Source: Microvelia longipes
Lineage: Eukaryota > Arthropoda > Insecta > Hemiptera > Veliidae
Length of the DNA: 64,000 nt
NCBI GenBank assembly: GCA_018340805.1
Contig: JACMZG010001914.1
Span: 23,970,012-24,034,011 of the forward strand
Reading direction: 5' to 3'
Below, one piece after another: positions 1 through 12,128 of the stretch. Position 1 is the first letter of the stretch, and each line of letters begins with the position of its first letter. The translations under genes were made by a program, and so were the position numbers. The notes under the pieces are model-generated. The model worked only from the letters and a program-made list of their open reading frames with translations. It was not told the origin of the DNA and did not search any database.

Positions 1-215
1 CGCTGTATATACTATTATATATATATGTATATATATGTATTTATATATATATATTATTATTCATATATATATATATATACATAATAGTATATATAATACA
101 TATAATAAATAGTAAATATATGTATATACTATGTAGATATATAATATAGTAATATATAAATAATATATATATATATATATAATATATGTTATATAATATA
201 CTAATCGGTAGGCCA
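1..215. repeat. (TA)n-rich microsatellite
   Basis: Nearly pure alternating T and A with occasional G/C interruptions. Any open frame here is a product of the TA repeat (Tyr-Ile strings) and not a gene. Positions 216-340 are ordinary AT-rich sequence with nothing recognisable. Confidence 0.9.
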
Positions 216-340
216 TAGTGGTAAATCATACACAACAGGAACCCCCAATAATTTGTATTTAGAGCAATCTATTTGTTACATTCGTTAGAGTTCTTGTTTC
301 GACATAAACTATTTTATTTGTATTACACACTTAAAATAAA

Positions 341-792
341 TAATTCTGGCGCGGTGGTCCGCATGTCGGGCGAAATTCATTTGGATGCACGTTCCCGTGC
401 TTAACAACCCATTTCTTGCTTAAGGTTCCGATTTATGCTTTTGAGCCAAAGCAGTTACTTAATTGTCAAGCACTACTCGTAACTCATTTTGTCCGTATAT
501 TTCAAAGGAAATGCGCATTATTATCCAGTTGGTTGTGCAAAAACTATGCTTCTAAATTTAAGGAAGTACGCACTATTTATTTGCACGTAGTTTAAAGCTT
601 AGTTACTTATTTTAAATCTTAGTCAGTTTATCTTTAAAGTTTTAGCGCATTCCTTTGAAATACATACAACGACAAAATGATTAGGAGCAGTGCGTTGACA
701 ATTGAGTAACGCTTAGGCTCTAAAGCAAAGAACCCGGAACATTAAGCAAGAAATGGAAATTCGCCGACATGCGGACCACCGCGCCAGAATTA
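341..792. mobile_element. Foldback (long inverted-repeat) MITE-like element
   Basis: The left arm starts with aattctggcgcggtggtccg near 342. The right arm ends with its reverse complement near 791. The similarity continues inward for roughly 190 bp on each side with mismatches (TTAAGCAAGAAATGG against CCATTTCTTGCTTAA, and CAAAGGAAATGCGC against GCGCATTCCTTTG). The centre is AT-rich. There is no transposase frame, so this is non-autonomous. Diverged relatives of one arm lie at about 34,590-34,770 and 4,896-5,085. The terminal CpG-rich block is the best preserved part. Family unknown. Confidence 0.8.
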
Positions 793-842
793 TTTTGTAG
801 TTGTAAACCTATAGTAAGTAAAAAAAAACTATAACAAATTAT

Positions 843-925
843 CGTCCCTGCCAGGATTTGAACCCAGGTACCCTGTGTTTGAGTCCTCGTATTAACTCCC
901 GGACCCACTCCATCACCAACTCAGA
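843..925 (-). repeat. tRNA-derived SINE head or tRNA pseudogene
   Basis: Read on the minus strand, a box B-like GGGTTCAAATCCTGGC lies about 50 bp after a weak box A-like TGGTGATGGAGTGGG, the spacing of a Pol III type 2 promoter. The cloverleaf stems do not close, so this is not a functional tRNA. It lies just beyond the foldback element. A tRNA-derived SINE is the likeliest reading. Confidence 0.5.
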
Positions 926-2630
926 AGGCCCAAAAAACATGGAAAACGACACCCTAACTTACGAAATTTAACGACCCGTTGAATTTTTGGGTTTCAAGTC
1001 CGTTTTTCACAACGTTTTGGTAAACCTTAGAGTGGTCGTAATTGACTTCAGGACCGGTTTCATTTGATTCAGCGTCTCCAAAAAACATACCAAATTGGGC
1101 ACATTTTTGCGGCCCAAAAATATTAACACTGAATTTTGCCGAGTTATTTTGAAAATGTTTGCACCCTCAGCAAACGGGTTATGACGTCAACAAAACCATG
1201 GTTGTCACGAACCCTATCGTGGTCCCTCCGTCGAAGGTTGATTTTTGTACCAAGTTTGTAAAAATAATTATTCGTTCGACAAGATAGAGTGTTTATAAGA
1301 AAGTGTCCCAAGCAAACTATACACTATAGTATATACTATATAATATATATTAATATATATATATATTATAATATTATATATATATATAATATATATTATA
1401 TATAAAGTCTTGCGAAACGTATGTTTTTGTCATTAGGGACCTCGCAATCGGATTTGTGTCGTGGTCCGTAGGGTTGCGAATTCCCTCGCCATGACGCCTT
1501 TCCCATTAGCGAATTTTAATTCCAAAGGTAAATTCGCTAAAAAGGGCCGCGTTCTACAGAAAATAAAACAGTATATCAATTAAGAGAAGCGAACAAAAAG
1601 TGCGACGAAAGGCCAAATAAATTTACCAAAAACAGCAAGTCGAGAACCAAACATGCTACCATGTCTACTTTATTTAGCTGAACAGAAAAATATTAATAAA
1701 TGCACCTCTAAACAAATCTATAATAATATAAACTGACCTGAAGTAAAGAAAACAGCAGGTGTTGCATAATTTTAAAATTATATATATAGATATAGTCATA
1801 CACAAATTAAATGTCCCTAAAATTTTTTGGTCATTTAGAATCAATTGACAGGAGTGCAATCAGCTGGAAATTGTTTCTCTACCAGCCCTCAAGTCAAACG
1901 ATATATGGCTAACCCTAATATCCTTGTAACAATAAATGTTGTTGTTTTTTATTCAATATAAAGTGTCAGTTATTCAATATAAAGGTGTCAGAAAAAAATC
2001 AATTGAGACTGGTTTTAAAGTCTTCTGGACGAAATATTCAACATTTATATTTTTTTTAGCGTCGGTTTAAACACGTTATTATAATACGAATACACATGTA
2101 TTATTATTATCAGTTGACAGGTGGAAAAATAATGCGAGGGAGCCATGAAGGTTTCGTTCTGATATTAAACCACGCCCTGGATTTCTAATCAGGCCCAACC
2201 TTATTGGTTCCTCAACACAAATTTTCCGCGCTGTCAACTATTAGCCCGTGTGTCGTACTAATAATGCACGATTTGTGTTACATGATGTTGTATATGTCAA
2301 TCAATAAACAACAGAACTAATTATGATATATATATGTAACTTCATATTTTCGTTAGGCAATACAAAGCAGTACATGTGTAAAAAACATTTCAAGCACCCG
2401 AGTTATACACTTTCTAAAGATTTGTTAATTCTTTTAAAGCGTTGTGGGTTCATTTTTATGGGTTTGATGCTACACATATTACATAAACAAAGGGTTTTGG
2501 GATATTATACAAAGGTTATTTTGTAACCGAGTCTCAATTTGAAGCTACGCAAAGTGTGTCGAAAGTTATCGAGTCCCAATAGAGAACGTCTAGGAACAAA
2601 ATTCTCGTACATACATCAGTACAAACAGAC
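926..2630. other. No gene seen; includes a (TA)n tract
   Basis: Positions 1,321-1,403 are a (TA)n tract. The block around 1,470-1,545 (ccctcgccatgacgccttt, then a gcgaattt inverted pair) resembles one at 54,835-54,895 and is a dispersed-repeat fragment. I see no exon with coding-like composition in the remainder. Confidence 0.5.
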
Positions 2631-2633
2631 ACA

Positions 2634-2690
2634 AATATATACATAAATATATATAATATATATATATAATATATACTATATATATATATA

Positions 2691-2728
<38 letters not shown>

Positions 2729-2820
2729 TTATTCTTTCTGTTTCTAAGTGTTTTGTATAGCATTTTTGTCTTTAATGTATAGAGTTATATATATATATAT
2801 AATAGATATATAGTATATAT
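2634..2820. repeat. (TA)n microsatellite
   Basis: Two TA-rich blocks (2,634-2,725 and 2,789-2,820) separated by about 65 bp of T-rich sequence. Confidence 0.85.
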
Positions 2821-4895
2821 AAACCTCGAACAAATAGTTGATCCAGTGAAGTCCTCCCTGTCCAAAAAATTTTCCAACCCCCCACATCCCTTCATAATAA
2901 ACCCAAGCCATCAGTAATCTTATTTATTTCTTTGAAAATTCGCTATAAAATAATTTTTATTTCCATCAAAAATTAATTAAATTACTTAAGTCATTAAGTT
3001 TAATGTTTAAAAGTCATAATATTTATTGTTACAGATAATCAAGGGAAAAAAGCTTAAACCATTAACAACAGTTCCTAGAGCTAGAAGATACAACAGTTTC
3101 TAACCCAAAAAGTTATTTATTACTAAGCGAAGAAACCAAAAATCCACAATGCAATGGAGCTCCTAAAAATGGAACCAATAAAACCACCGAAACTAGTAAA
3201 TACCATAAAAATGGTAACCTTAAATCGGAACGGATCCGAACCGATAGATTATAACAAAGACGAAGACCTACGTTAAAAATAAAACAAGAGAAAATAACCG
3301 AACAACAACACATTACCCAGTTAAGTTAGAATGAAAGTAAAAAAGGTACCTGTCATATACAAATGGGATAAGGTATGATCCTGTATCAATAGTATGAAAA
3401 CAGGTTGCGTTTAGCGTTATAGCGGGATAGGATACATGCTATGGCATTGGAGCACGAAAACGAAAACATACTATTTTTGTAAGTATATAAATTTCCTACA
3501 TAATATATTCATGTGCAATACATAGTAAATCGGGGGGTCCTGATAAATTCTTCTCAGAGGGTGTCCCTACTTATACTAGAGTTTTAATTAAATTTAAAAT
3601 AGCTTTAATTTAATTATATTTTATTTTTAATTTCAATATTTAATTCAAAAATAATCGAATGCTATTCTTTTATTTAAATAACTTAAAATAAACTTTTAAG
3701 TAAATAAAAAAAATAAGAAGGAATAAAATAAACTTAAGTTAATTAATTTAAATGACATTTTTAACTAAACTATTTTCATGTTTAATTATAAGGGTGATCA
3801 TAATCTATTAGGTGATTTAAGTATAAGGTGACCTATTTAATTATAGGTTGATCAAGATTTTAACACCCTTTCAACCAACCACTTTTGAAACCTAAAATAT
3901 CCTATTTAATATAAGAGATTTTTAGTAACGAACCAGATATAACCTGATTAAGTTTATCAGTAAAAATAATTTTAATTTCGTTGACATCAACTGCATACAA
4001 GTTGATCATTTTAGAATTTCAGCATTCCATAACAGGGGTAATGTCGGGGTTTGGCGTTACAGGAGGAGGCTCATAGATTAATGGACGCAAATCAGGGCTT
4101 ATAAGAGCTAAACACCTTTAACAAGTCATAACTTTATTTTGCTAACAGTCCGTCGCAGGTCAGGTACGAAATAAATACGTCAATGTTAAAAATAAATTTC
4201 TTCTGAGCTAGTTAATAATCTCCAAAGACTTCTATTAATCAAACAAAAGTCCTTAGACGATTCGTTATGTTGGGGGTACCTCAAGAAGTATTTGGAGAAA
4301 GACACCCTTAACTTTCAAGTGGGTGTCATATCTATAAATGTTAATTAGGTTGTAAAATCGAATAAAACTCCCGTCCGGAGTGATAAGACCATTCAAAGTG
4401 ACCAAAAGTCGAAAAAACAGAACAAACCGGAAATTTATTAAAACCGGAAAGGTAAAACAACAAATGCGATTAAGGGTGTTGTTTCACATTTTTAAGGCTC
4501 TTAGAAATAAAAATAAAAGAGGGAAGAAGTCTCTCCACAAAAATATATTCTTTTTAAGCAAAGCGCTTTCAACCTAACAAGAGGTCAATCACAGTGCTAA
4601 GCCGTTGTATATAAGAAGAGGGTGATAGATGAGTCTTTACGATCAGATATTCCAAAGATAAACTCTTAGCAAAACTTTGCTCTTAGCAAACTTAAACTAG
4701 TCCAGAGTCGATACGAAGTACTCAAATTACTTAAATCCAGGGGCCGGGAAGAAATCTTGGTTCGGGAGGAAAATGAAAACACTTTATCTATGTATTTTCA
4801 AGTATATATATATATAATTAATACGTGTTTTGTGGCTGTTACATTTTCTATGTGTCTCGTCATATTATATTGGTGTTTAATGAATTAACACTACA
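2821..4895. other. AT-rich sequence, no gene seen
   Basis: Low-complexity A/T-rich DNA with short open frames only. I find no conserved motif, splice-bounded exon or RNA gene. Confidence 0.4.
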
Positions 4896-5085
4896 AAATG
4901 ATTTTGGTGGCGTGTCCGCAAAAGTCAGGGGAAAATTCCCCTTCGGAATGCTTGTTTCATTGCTCAACCAATTCAGCTCTTATTCAGCCGATTGGTTTAT
5001 GCTTTATAGTCGCACTTAAAACAGTAGCAATTTTCTATGTGTCATTTTCATAGACCTTTTTAAAGGAAATGCGCTGAAAACATAT
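4896..5085 (+). repeat. Diverged arm of the foldback family
   Basis: The order of words (ggtggcgtgtccgc, tttatgcttta, aaaggaaatgcgct) matches one arm of the foldback element at 341-792 and the fragment near 34,600, with substantial divergence. The opposite arm is not clear. Confidence 0.45.
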
Positions 5086-5880
5086 TGTAGAATTAGCATA
5101 GGTTGAGCTTTGTACGATTGTCCGTATTTGTACGATTTTATGTAAAGACGTCCTTATAGTGCAGTATTTGATTGACGTGAAGGAGCTAATTTAGAGTGAA
5201 GCTCAATTAATTTACATTCCAAGAAATTATTTTTACAATGAAAACGATACATCCCTGATTGTGAAGAAAATGTCAAATATTTTATACCTAATGAAACCGT
5301 TTTTTTCAGACATACAATTTACGAAAATGGGTGCGAGACCACCGCGTTCATCAACAACATATAGCGAAACGGGATTGCAGACCCGCATAATTCAAAATCG
5401 AGAATTCCTTTTCTCACACGTTGGATGGTTATTGACGGAGAACATCCAGATGTCATCGTAAAGGAATAAAATTGATATGACTATATAAGCTTCTTGATCT
5501 CTGTTAGAGTGGCACAGAAGGTAAGTTAGTCACTTTGAACAAACATGTTCCGAAACCCCCCTAATTCCAATAGAAACGACGAAGATACAAGTTTCTTTCG
5601 CAATCTTCTTTCTTCATTTACTTAACACTGAAAAAGCAAGTTCTGTATCATATTAAATATTTGTAAATAATGTTACTGTCTTTATCTATTTCCAACTCAA
5701 TGAGGGGTTTCCTTAACACAAAAGTACGAAAGCACTCAAGTTTATACAGAGGGATACAATAAACCTCAATTTTGGAAACATCCATTTACTGAGAAACGGA
5801 AAAAATACTATTATAATTAATTATTTTAAAAATCGTGTAGAGAGGGAACGATTTCCGATAGCTAGTAAAGAAAAAATAAT

Positions 5881-6075
5881 CGGGTACGGGGTACCATCAG
5901 AACTTTTCCTCATCACAATCGGAATCCTAACGCTCATCTTCCTGTTCTTCCGGACTCGTTTCGCTGGTCGCGTCAGATTAGGCTAAATGCAGTCGTACAT
6001 CATATTCCAGCGGTCACCCTACGCAACTGACCAGACCGCTTCAATGCCTGCCTAACTTGTGGTTGATCCCACAAA
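5881..6075 (-). repeat. 5S-rRNA-derived SINE composite, 5S part and tail
   Basis: On the minus strand, 6,058-6,008 reads as the 3' half of 5S rRNA (GGTCAGTTGCG followed by TAGGGTGACCGCT), the internal promoter region of 5S genes. It is followed by the family tail: a GCGAAACGAGTCC-like block, then a gaggaaaagttc block leading to the ggtaccccgtacccg block at 5,881-5,900. Family knowledge: SINE3-type elements use a 5S-derived head. Other copies are at 8.4-9.06, 48.7-49.9, 51.0-52.5, 52.6-53.0 and 59.2 kb. Confidence 0.6.
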
Positions 6076-7219
6076 AGGTCGATGGATATGCTTGGTCGGT
6101 ATGTAAAGACGAGAACTTTATTACGTGCACGCAAGAATTTCAACTCATTGGGATTGGTTTTCCGATTTGTTTACAATGTTTTAAAAATCAAAATGTATAC
6201 CAGTCATTTGAAAAAATTAGAAGCTGATGCTGATGAAATGAGAAACGAAGACTTATCAGCATATGGTTAGTCTTATATTCGTGCTAAGTCTAAACCGACC
6301 GCATTAATTTTTCCGCAGTAAAGATTCTTTTTAAAGAAAAATGCAGCTGAATGATTAATGTGGTTGAATAATGTCGATAAAAAGTATTTTTCTACAGTCA
6401 GACTACTTAATGCGGTAGACTGATTTGGTACAAGACTTGTAGCATAAAACACTAGGCGCGTACAGACTGATGAACATGACACTGCACACATGACAGAGCC
6501 TTAAAAACGTCTTGAGAATCGATAATCCGGTGTCCATCGCCCGTGTTTCGAATTCTTTTTGCAAACACATATAATTTTCCTATATACTCTAGTAGTAATA
6601 AAAGTATTAACAATAATATGAATTTATAGTTTATTATATTATTACAATAAATCATTCTATCTTTTTCCAGAAATTTCGTTTGGCTTCGGTTTGCCTCATC
6701 TGTTTTTCTTTTTACCCAATCATGGATTCCGATGTATCTTCTGGATAACGAAACATTCAAAGTATGCTTTCTTCAAGCATACATGGTCCGCCCTACGCAA
6801 TGAGTCTTTACGTGCAAAAACATGGTCTGTCCCATACATGCTTTGCTTATAATTTGGGGCTACAAACCGTCATTATGACAGGTTAAGTAAATATCAAGTC
6901 ATCAATAAGTTTTTTAAGTCAGATAAATTTCCTAGAATATTAATTTTTAGGAAAAGTTTATTCTTACCAATCCTGCTTTAAATGACACCTTTAAAACTTT
7001 AATGTAACATTTAAAAAAACATTTCATTGTAGAATTAATACTAGAATTATTTATTGCGGCGAAGGTGCAGAGAGCTGCCTAAATAAAATAAAAATATTTA
7101 AGAAAATGTTTTTTCAGTAGACGACTTTTATAAGCTTAAGTAATATTTTCCTTCCAATTTTTTAAATAAAAAAAAGATAAATGGTAATTATTATCCTGTT
7201 GCTGATATCATACTTACTT

Positions 7220-7290
7220 ATATATATATACGAATATGGTTATATATAATTATATATAATAGTATATTATATATATATATATTTACTATT
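7220..7290. repeat. (TA)n tract
   Basis: Short alternating TA repeat. The surrounding 6.1-7.85 kb is AT-rich, with no gene I can support. Confidence 0.75.
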
Positions 7291-7865
7291 ATTTATATCA
7301 TGAGAATAAATAGACACATACCAGAGATTTTCTTATGCTTTTAAATCTGCTCTGCACGTTTTGGTCTAATATTTATGTTCTAATTTTGAAAAACTTTTCG
7401 TGCCGTATTTTCGTAATAAAATATAGAATGAGTTTTCCAGGAAGGATAAGTATTGTAAGGAAAATTCACCCCTGCTGCAGCCCTAACGGCGCGCGGAATT
7501 TAGTTTCTGATTTTTATATGTATATTAAGAAATTCCTTTGACATTACCAAGAATTCATCATGGCCAAATACTTTTATAAATGCTTTAAATGTTTATCAAA
7601 TTAAATTTCCTTATAAACTGAAAGCGGTTTTATTGAAAGACCCAGGGGTTTTTAGGTAACTTTAAGTCTCATGGACAAAAAGGTCCTTTAAGTGCGGTAC
7701 GGTTTTCATATGAATACAGAGCCTCAATGAAGGCAGTTAACTCTTGCGGTTAACTGATTTTTAGCAATTTTCCATGAGGAAAAACGAGGCACCAAGAGAT
7801 TGAGTTACGAAGGAAGGGAGGTCATGGTATTTTCTAAACTATGGGCTTACTCATCAAGAGTAAAT

Positions 7866-7938
7866 ATATAATATAATATATTATATATAGTAATATATAA
7901 ATATATATATATATAATATATATATATATATCATATAT

Positions 7939-7969
<31 letters not shown>

Positions 7970-8010
7970 GTATATATAAATATATGTGGTGTGTGTGTGT
8001 GTGTGTGTTG
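7866..8010. repeat. (TA)n followed by (GT)n microsatellite
   Basis: About 120 bp of alternating TA, passing into a pure (GT)n run at about 7,986-8,008. Confidence 0.9.
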
Positions 8011-8370
8011 TACATATAGCACCCAAAAAAGTGAATTTAGGAATACTTTCCAAAAAATCTGAAAAAGCTTTCGATAATACGTTTGACATATATAATTTGA
8101 TGTAAGTAAGCCGGTGATTTTGACTATACAGTTTGGAATTACGCAAATATCGTAAGCATTATGTCACTTACAATAACTACTAAATATGACTGCAACTGAT
8201 ACCCTAGAAATAAAAACTTTTCACTTCTAAGTTTTGCCTGTGGCTTTTAAGTTAACCTTAACGCCACCTAACTTAATAATAATAATCCTTTTAGTATTAT
8301 CTGTTTTCACATTCTATTTGGAAAGATTTTTAATTTTTTAAATTATAAATTATTATTTTAGTTTTCCCTC

Positions 8371-9060
8371 ATTTATATCCCGTAGTATAGGAAAATTATT
8401 GTTTTGCAAAAATCCGAAACCGAGGATGGAACCAGAAATTATTTGTTTCAGGCGTTTTTTAAGGCCTCCTGAGTGGTTTTTGCAAAGTTATCTGTGTGTG
8501 TGTCTGTTAATCATTGTAGCGCATTGTGCATTTTATGCTAGAGAGTTGAAATTTTTGTACACCAAAACAAAAAAAAAAAATTAATTCGGAAAATAATTTC
8601 TTACGACGAATATAATCTGCAATAATGACTTCAGCCAAAATTTAAAAAATTCATATAAAGCAGAAAAAAATGATGCCTATCCAGGATTGAGATTTGGCAC
8701 GACATGTGACTATGTATACAAACTAACAAAATGTGTCAAGTTCCATTAATAGAAATGGTCCAATCGTGTACAAGTGTATATTATTACCTACAACCTAATT
8801 TTCGTGTTCAATACGACAGTAATATTCCATGGTTTTGTTGGATCATACAAAATTAAGGAGCATGAGCGTGGTCAGTGCTGTTATGGGTTGACAATTGAGA
8901 AATGATATGGATTCATTTCTATCTGAAAACGAGCGCAAGAGCCGAGTCCGAAAGGCAATGTTGCAGTATAATTTGGCGAACTGTATTCCTGAGGATAAGC
9001 CGTAGCGAATCTAATGTAAGGAGGAAAAGTACCGAGGTACCCCCGTAACCCGATTTTTAA
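8371..9060 (+). repeat. 5S-derived SINE composite, near full length
   Basis: Module order on the plus strand: a 5' block with gtatagg, then ttgcaaaaatccgaaaccg and a variant of the family's ggaattatccgtttcagg block (8,380-8,460); a gtgtgtgtgtctgttaatcat block; the 5S-like segment (ggtcagtgctgttatgggttgac, 8,870-8,893); then the tail with gagcgcaagagccgagtccg and gaggaaaagtaccgaggtac (8,930-9,060). The same order recurs at 48.7-49.9 kb. No reverse transcriptase frame is present, so it depends on a LINE partner that I cannot identify here. Confidence 0.7.
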
Positions 9061-11672
9061 TTTTAACGTAAAGTTATAGATCTATACTCCATAGTCTCTC
9101 ATAATAATTCATGTTTAGTCATGGTTTAAAAAAAAAAACAAAGTTTAATTAGAAAAACTTCTTCGGGGTCGTAATAAACATTTTACAACTGCATCGTAAA
9201 CGATTACTACGGTCTTTACATTTTTATTTACAGGGACAAAACTTTTAAAATAAATAACCAGCATAATAGAATAAGAAATAAAAGCTAAATAAAATGAACT
9301 TGAAACTAAAATTGTTTTAAAAACATTGCATATTATAAATAAATTTAAAAAAATAGTTAATCCTGCAGTAAAAAAGTACTTTTTTCAAATTTATAAATTA
9401 AATTGATAAAAAGGAAAAGACTTACTAATTAAAGTCCTTCTTTTAATATACTTCAAGGTATTATTTCCTTTCAACACGTTACAATGACATCGTAAATGTA
9501 ATTCCTTTAAATACTAAGCAGTAATGCCAATACAATAAATTTTATCAGTGGAAAAAAGAATTACTCAACCCTAAAGAGATTTAAGATTAAGCATTTTTTT
9601 AATGTTGTACTGCATTGTAATACAAGCTTTAAGGCAACTAAAAATTTTTTTCTTACAACTTATTTTATTGCCACAAATAAATTAAATATATGATTTTACA
9701 AAGAATTAGCAAAACAGTTAATAGACAGATAGAAATAAGCGAATTATAAGTACAGTCAGATTAGTAAATAATTAATAACAGGTACCGATAAAAAACTAAT
9801 TAAATAAAATAATAGAAATAAATTCTTAATACAAAATAAATAAGATAAGTAATGAGTTATTTATGCAACCAAAGGAGTAAATAATCTATTAATTTCCTGA
9901 GCAGTTGGTTCCTATAGGCCGTTGTTTTTTTAATTGCTCTAAAACAACTTATTTTTGACTGAAACGGATTTTCGAGCTTAATACATTTTTTTTTGGAGTC
10001 AGCCCCCATATAAAGTTTTGGGGGCGCCACTCCCGGGGAAAATTAAAAAATGTGTTCGGTCTCCCGTATAAAACTAAGAGAATACCAACTCCCCTGAAAA
10101 ATTAATATAATTTATTATTTATTTTTCTATTATTAAAATTATCTTTAATTTATAAATTAATTACATAGTATAACATAAATGAAACATAAAAAACGCCTGT
10201 AAAAACACCTCTTTCCTCTCCCCACCCTCACCTGTATCACCAAATAGAATGTTTTCGGAATATTATGTAAAATTGATTTTCTAAGCATGGACAGAATTGG
10301 ACACTAAACTCAGTATACCTAGTTGAGCATGTGTAGAAATATACAATTTTTTACAAAAAATAGTAACAGAGCAATAAGAGGAAATTTAAAAAACTACGGC
10401 AGCATAGCCATAAACCAAGCTTAATCATACGAAGTAGATAATTAGTGTAATTTTCTATTGAAAATTTACTATACAAATTATAAGAAGAGTGTAATTTTAA
10501 GCGGCAAATTTTCATTACAACGCTTATGATGATGAATGTTTGGATGATGATAAGGGGGGGGGAGGGGATAGAGGGGGATCGATTCTTTTTTGCTCTCTGA
10601 CACTGTAAATTCAAGCCTTAAAAATTCATTACTCTCATTATATTAGTTTTTAGAGGTTTTTAAAAGATGTTAATACATTTTAAATAGTCAACGCCTGGAA
10701 AATATTAGTTAGATTAAAGTCACCAAACAAATCGTTGTGCCTAAAATAGCATACTCTCAGACTTGAAGGAGTTGAATAATGTTAGAGCCAACATAAAATT
10801 AAAATAAAAACTAAATCAATTTTTTTCTGGTCTGTGATAGACCACTTCTGATTAAATCTATTAACTTTCACCATAATTCAATTTTTTTTGTCTTAACGCT
10901 TATTTAGAATTTTAGAGATAGGGAGAGCTACGAACTCCAGTTATAAACTTAAATAATAATGGAAATAAGAAGTCGTTTTCAAACTTTTTCCGCTCACTGT
11001 ATCTTTTATTCATTACTATTATTAATATCTATTATAAGCATAGTTATTCTTTTTACACCTAATCATCCGTTAACGACCAATTATTACATCTTTCTTTAAG
11101 TTGTAGAGGCAAAAATCACCACGACTTTAAATGCAACATTTTTTAATCGATTATAGCCTCTCTTTAGCCTTTCTAGAATAAGTTTAAAATACTTATTCTA
11201 AATATTGGTCAAGTACAGTTTAATTAAACTTAAAAAATTATAATATAATAAGAGAAAATAATAAATACCTACACTAGAAAATCCTGAAAGTAAAACTAGA
11301 AAACAATATGAGGTCATGAAACAGCTGTTGGTAGTCATTAGGAGCAATTTAATGTCTGACTGTTACACCTCTGTCTGAAACGAGCTGTCTTTTACATTGT
11401 GAAGCGAGTACAAAATACATTTGTCTGATAATTTCCAGTATTTCTACCTGTAACAAAATAAATTTTTTATTTATTTAAAATAAAATTTTAAATTAATAAA
11501 TTAAAATTTTTTAATTTTGTGGCGTGGTGGTTACCGCATCAATTTAGATGGAAAATCCGAATTTGAAGTTTGTAGTTTCTCATGTTTACGCTATTATTAT
11601 TATTTAAAACTTAAATTTACGTGTTAAAATCATTTAAATTGCTAAGCATAATTATTTTTTATTTCTTTTTAG
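9061..11672. other. Probable desaturase intron or upstream sequence; no exon seen
   Basis: AT-rich DNA without recognisable earlier desaturase exons: neither of the first two histidine boxes of the family was found by eye. A purine-rich ggggggggagggg run lies near 10,555-10,575. Because the exon at 11,673 begins in phase 1, this stretch is presumably part of a long intron. Confidence 0.45.
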
Positions 11673-11786
11673 GAGAATTCAACCAGTTGAAAATATTGGA
11701 GTGGCTATTTTCTCTATGGGTGAAGGATGGCATAACTATCACCATGCTTTTCCTTGGGATTATAGAGCATCAGAGATGGGATACAG
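11673..11786 (+). CDS. Acyl-CoA delta-9 desaturase, penultimate exon (partial gene)
   Basis: Membrane-bound stearoyl/acyl-CoA desaturases introduce a cis double bond at C9 of fatty acyl-CoA in the ER, using cytochrome b5 and a di-iron centre. This exon encodes IQPVENIGVAIFSMGEGWHN and continues YHHAFPWDYRASEMGY. It contains the third conserved histidine box (HNYHH) that binds iron, and the family signature GEGWHNYHHAFPWDY. The exon is bounded by a pyrimidine-rich acceptor ending in ttttttag at 11,672 and a gtaac donor at 11,787. It starts in phase 1 and ends in phase 2. It joins in frame to 12,551. Exons for the N-terminal part, with the first two His boxes and most transmembrane helices, are not visible upstream, so this is the 3' end of the gene only. 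Identification is by motif recognition, without a search. Confidence 0.93.
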
Positions 11787-12060
11787 GTAACAATTTCTTT
11801 TTTAGAAAACAATCTTCATTTTCGGTTTCATTTTTCTGGGCCACTTTGTAAAAAGGATTTTTTGGATCTGTAAGTACCTTTAGATGCAGAATGGACGGAT
11901 AATCTATGGAAAGGGTCCTTAGTATAACTTAGTTAAGTTAGATTTACTGAAAACCAAGACAGGAAGATCATCTTTAAACCTAAACCGAAGTTCATTCAAC
12001 AATTCAGAACTACAAATATGGACTTCGGAATACTTTACTATACGAACGTAGAACACATAC

Positions 12061-12128
12061 AATATAATTGTGCGAGAGACACCTCAAACAAGCAAAATGC
12101 AATGCTACATCTCTCGCACAATTATATT
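12061..12128. repeat. 19-bp perfect inverted repeat at head-to-head junction of the hammerhead repeat
   Basis: Arm 12,061-12,079 (aatataattgtgcgagaga) is the exact reverse complement of 12,110-12,128, with a 30-nt loop. The loop and left arm are the same repeat in minus orientation (compare 29,591-29,643). The right arm starts the plus-oriented unit, so the element inverts here. Confidence 0.8.

Noticed and set aside
6226..6250. CTGATGA followed closely by GAAAC, resembling a hammerhead core
   Set aside because: Only AAUGA separates the two motifs, so helix II cannot form, and no GTC is placed to pair as helix III or I.
6199..6270. Open stretch ending LKKLEADADEMRNEDLSAY with a possible donor
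   Set aside because: Protein-like, but it lacks a convincing acceptor or start context and a partner exon. It could be chance in AT-rich DNA.
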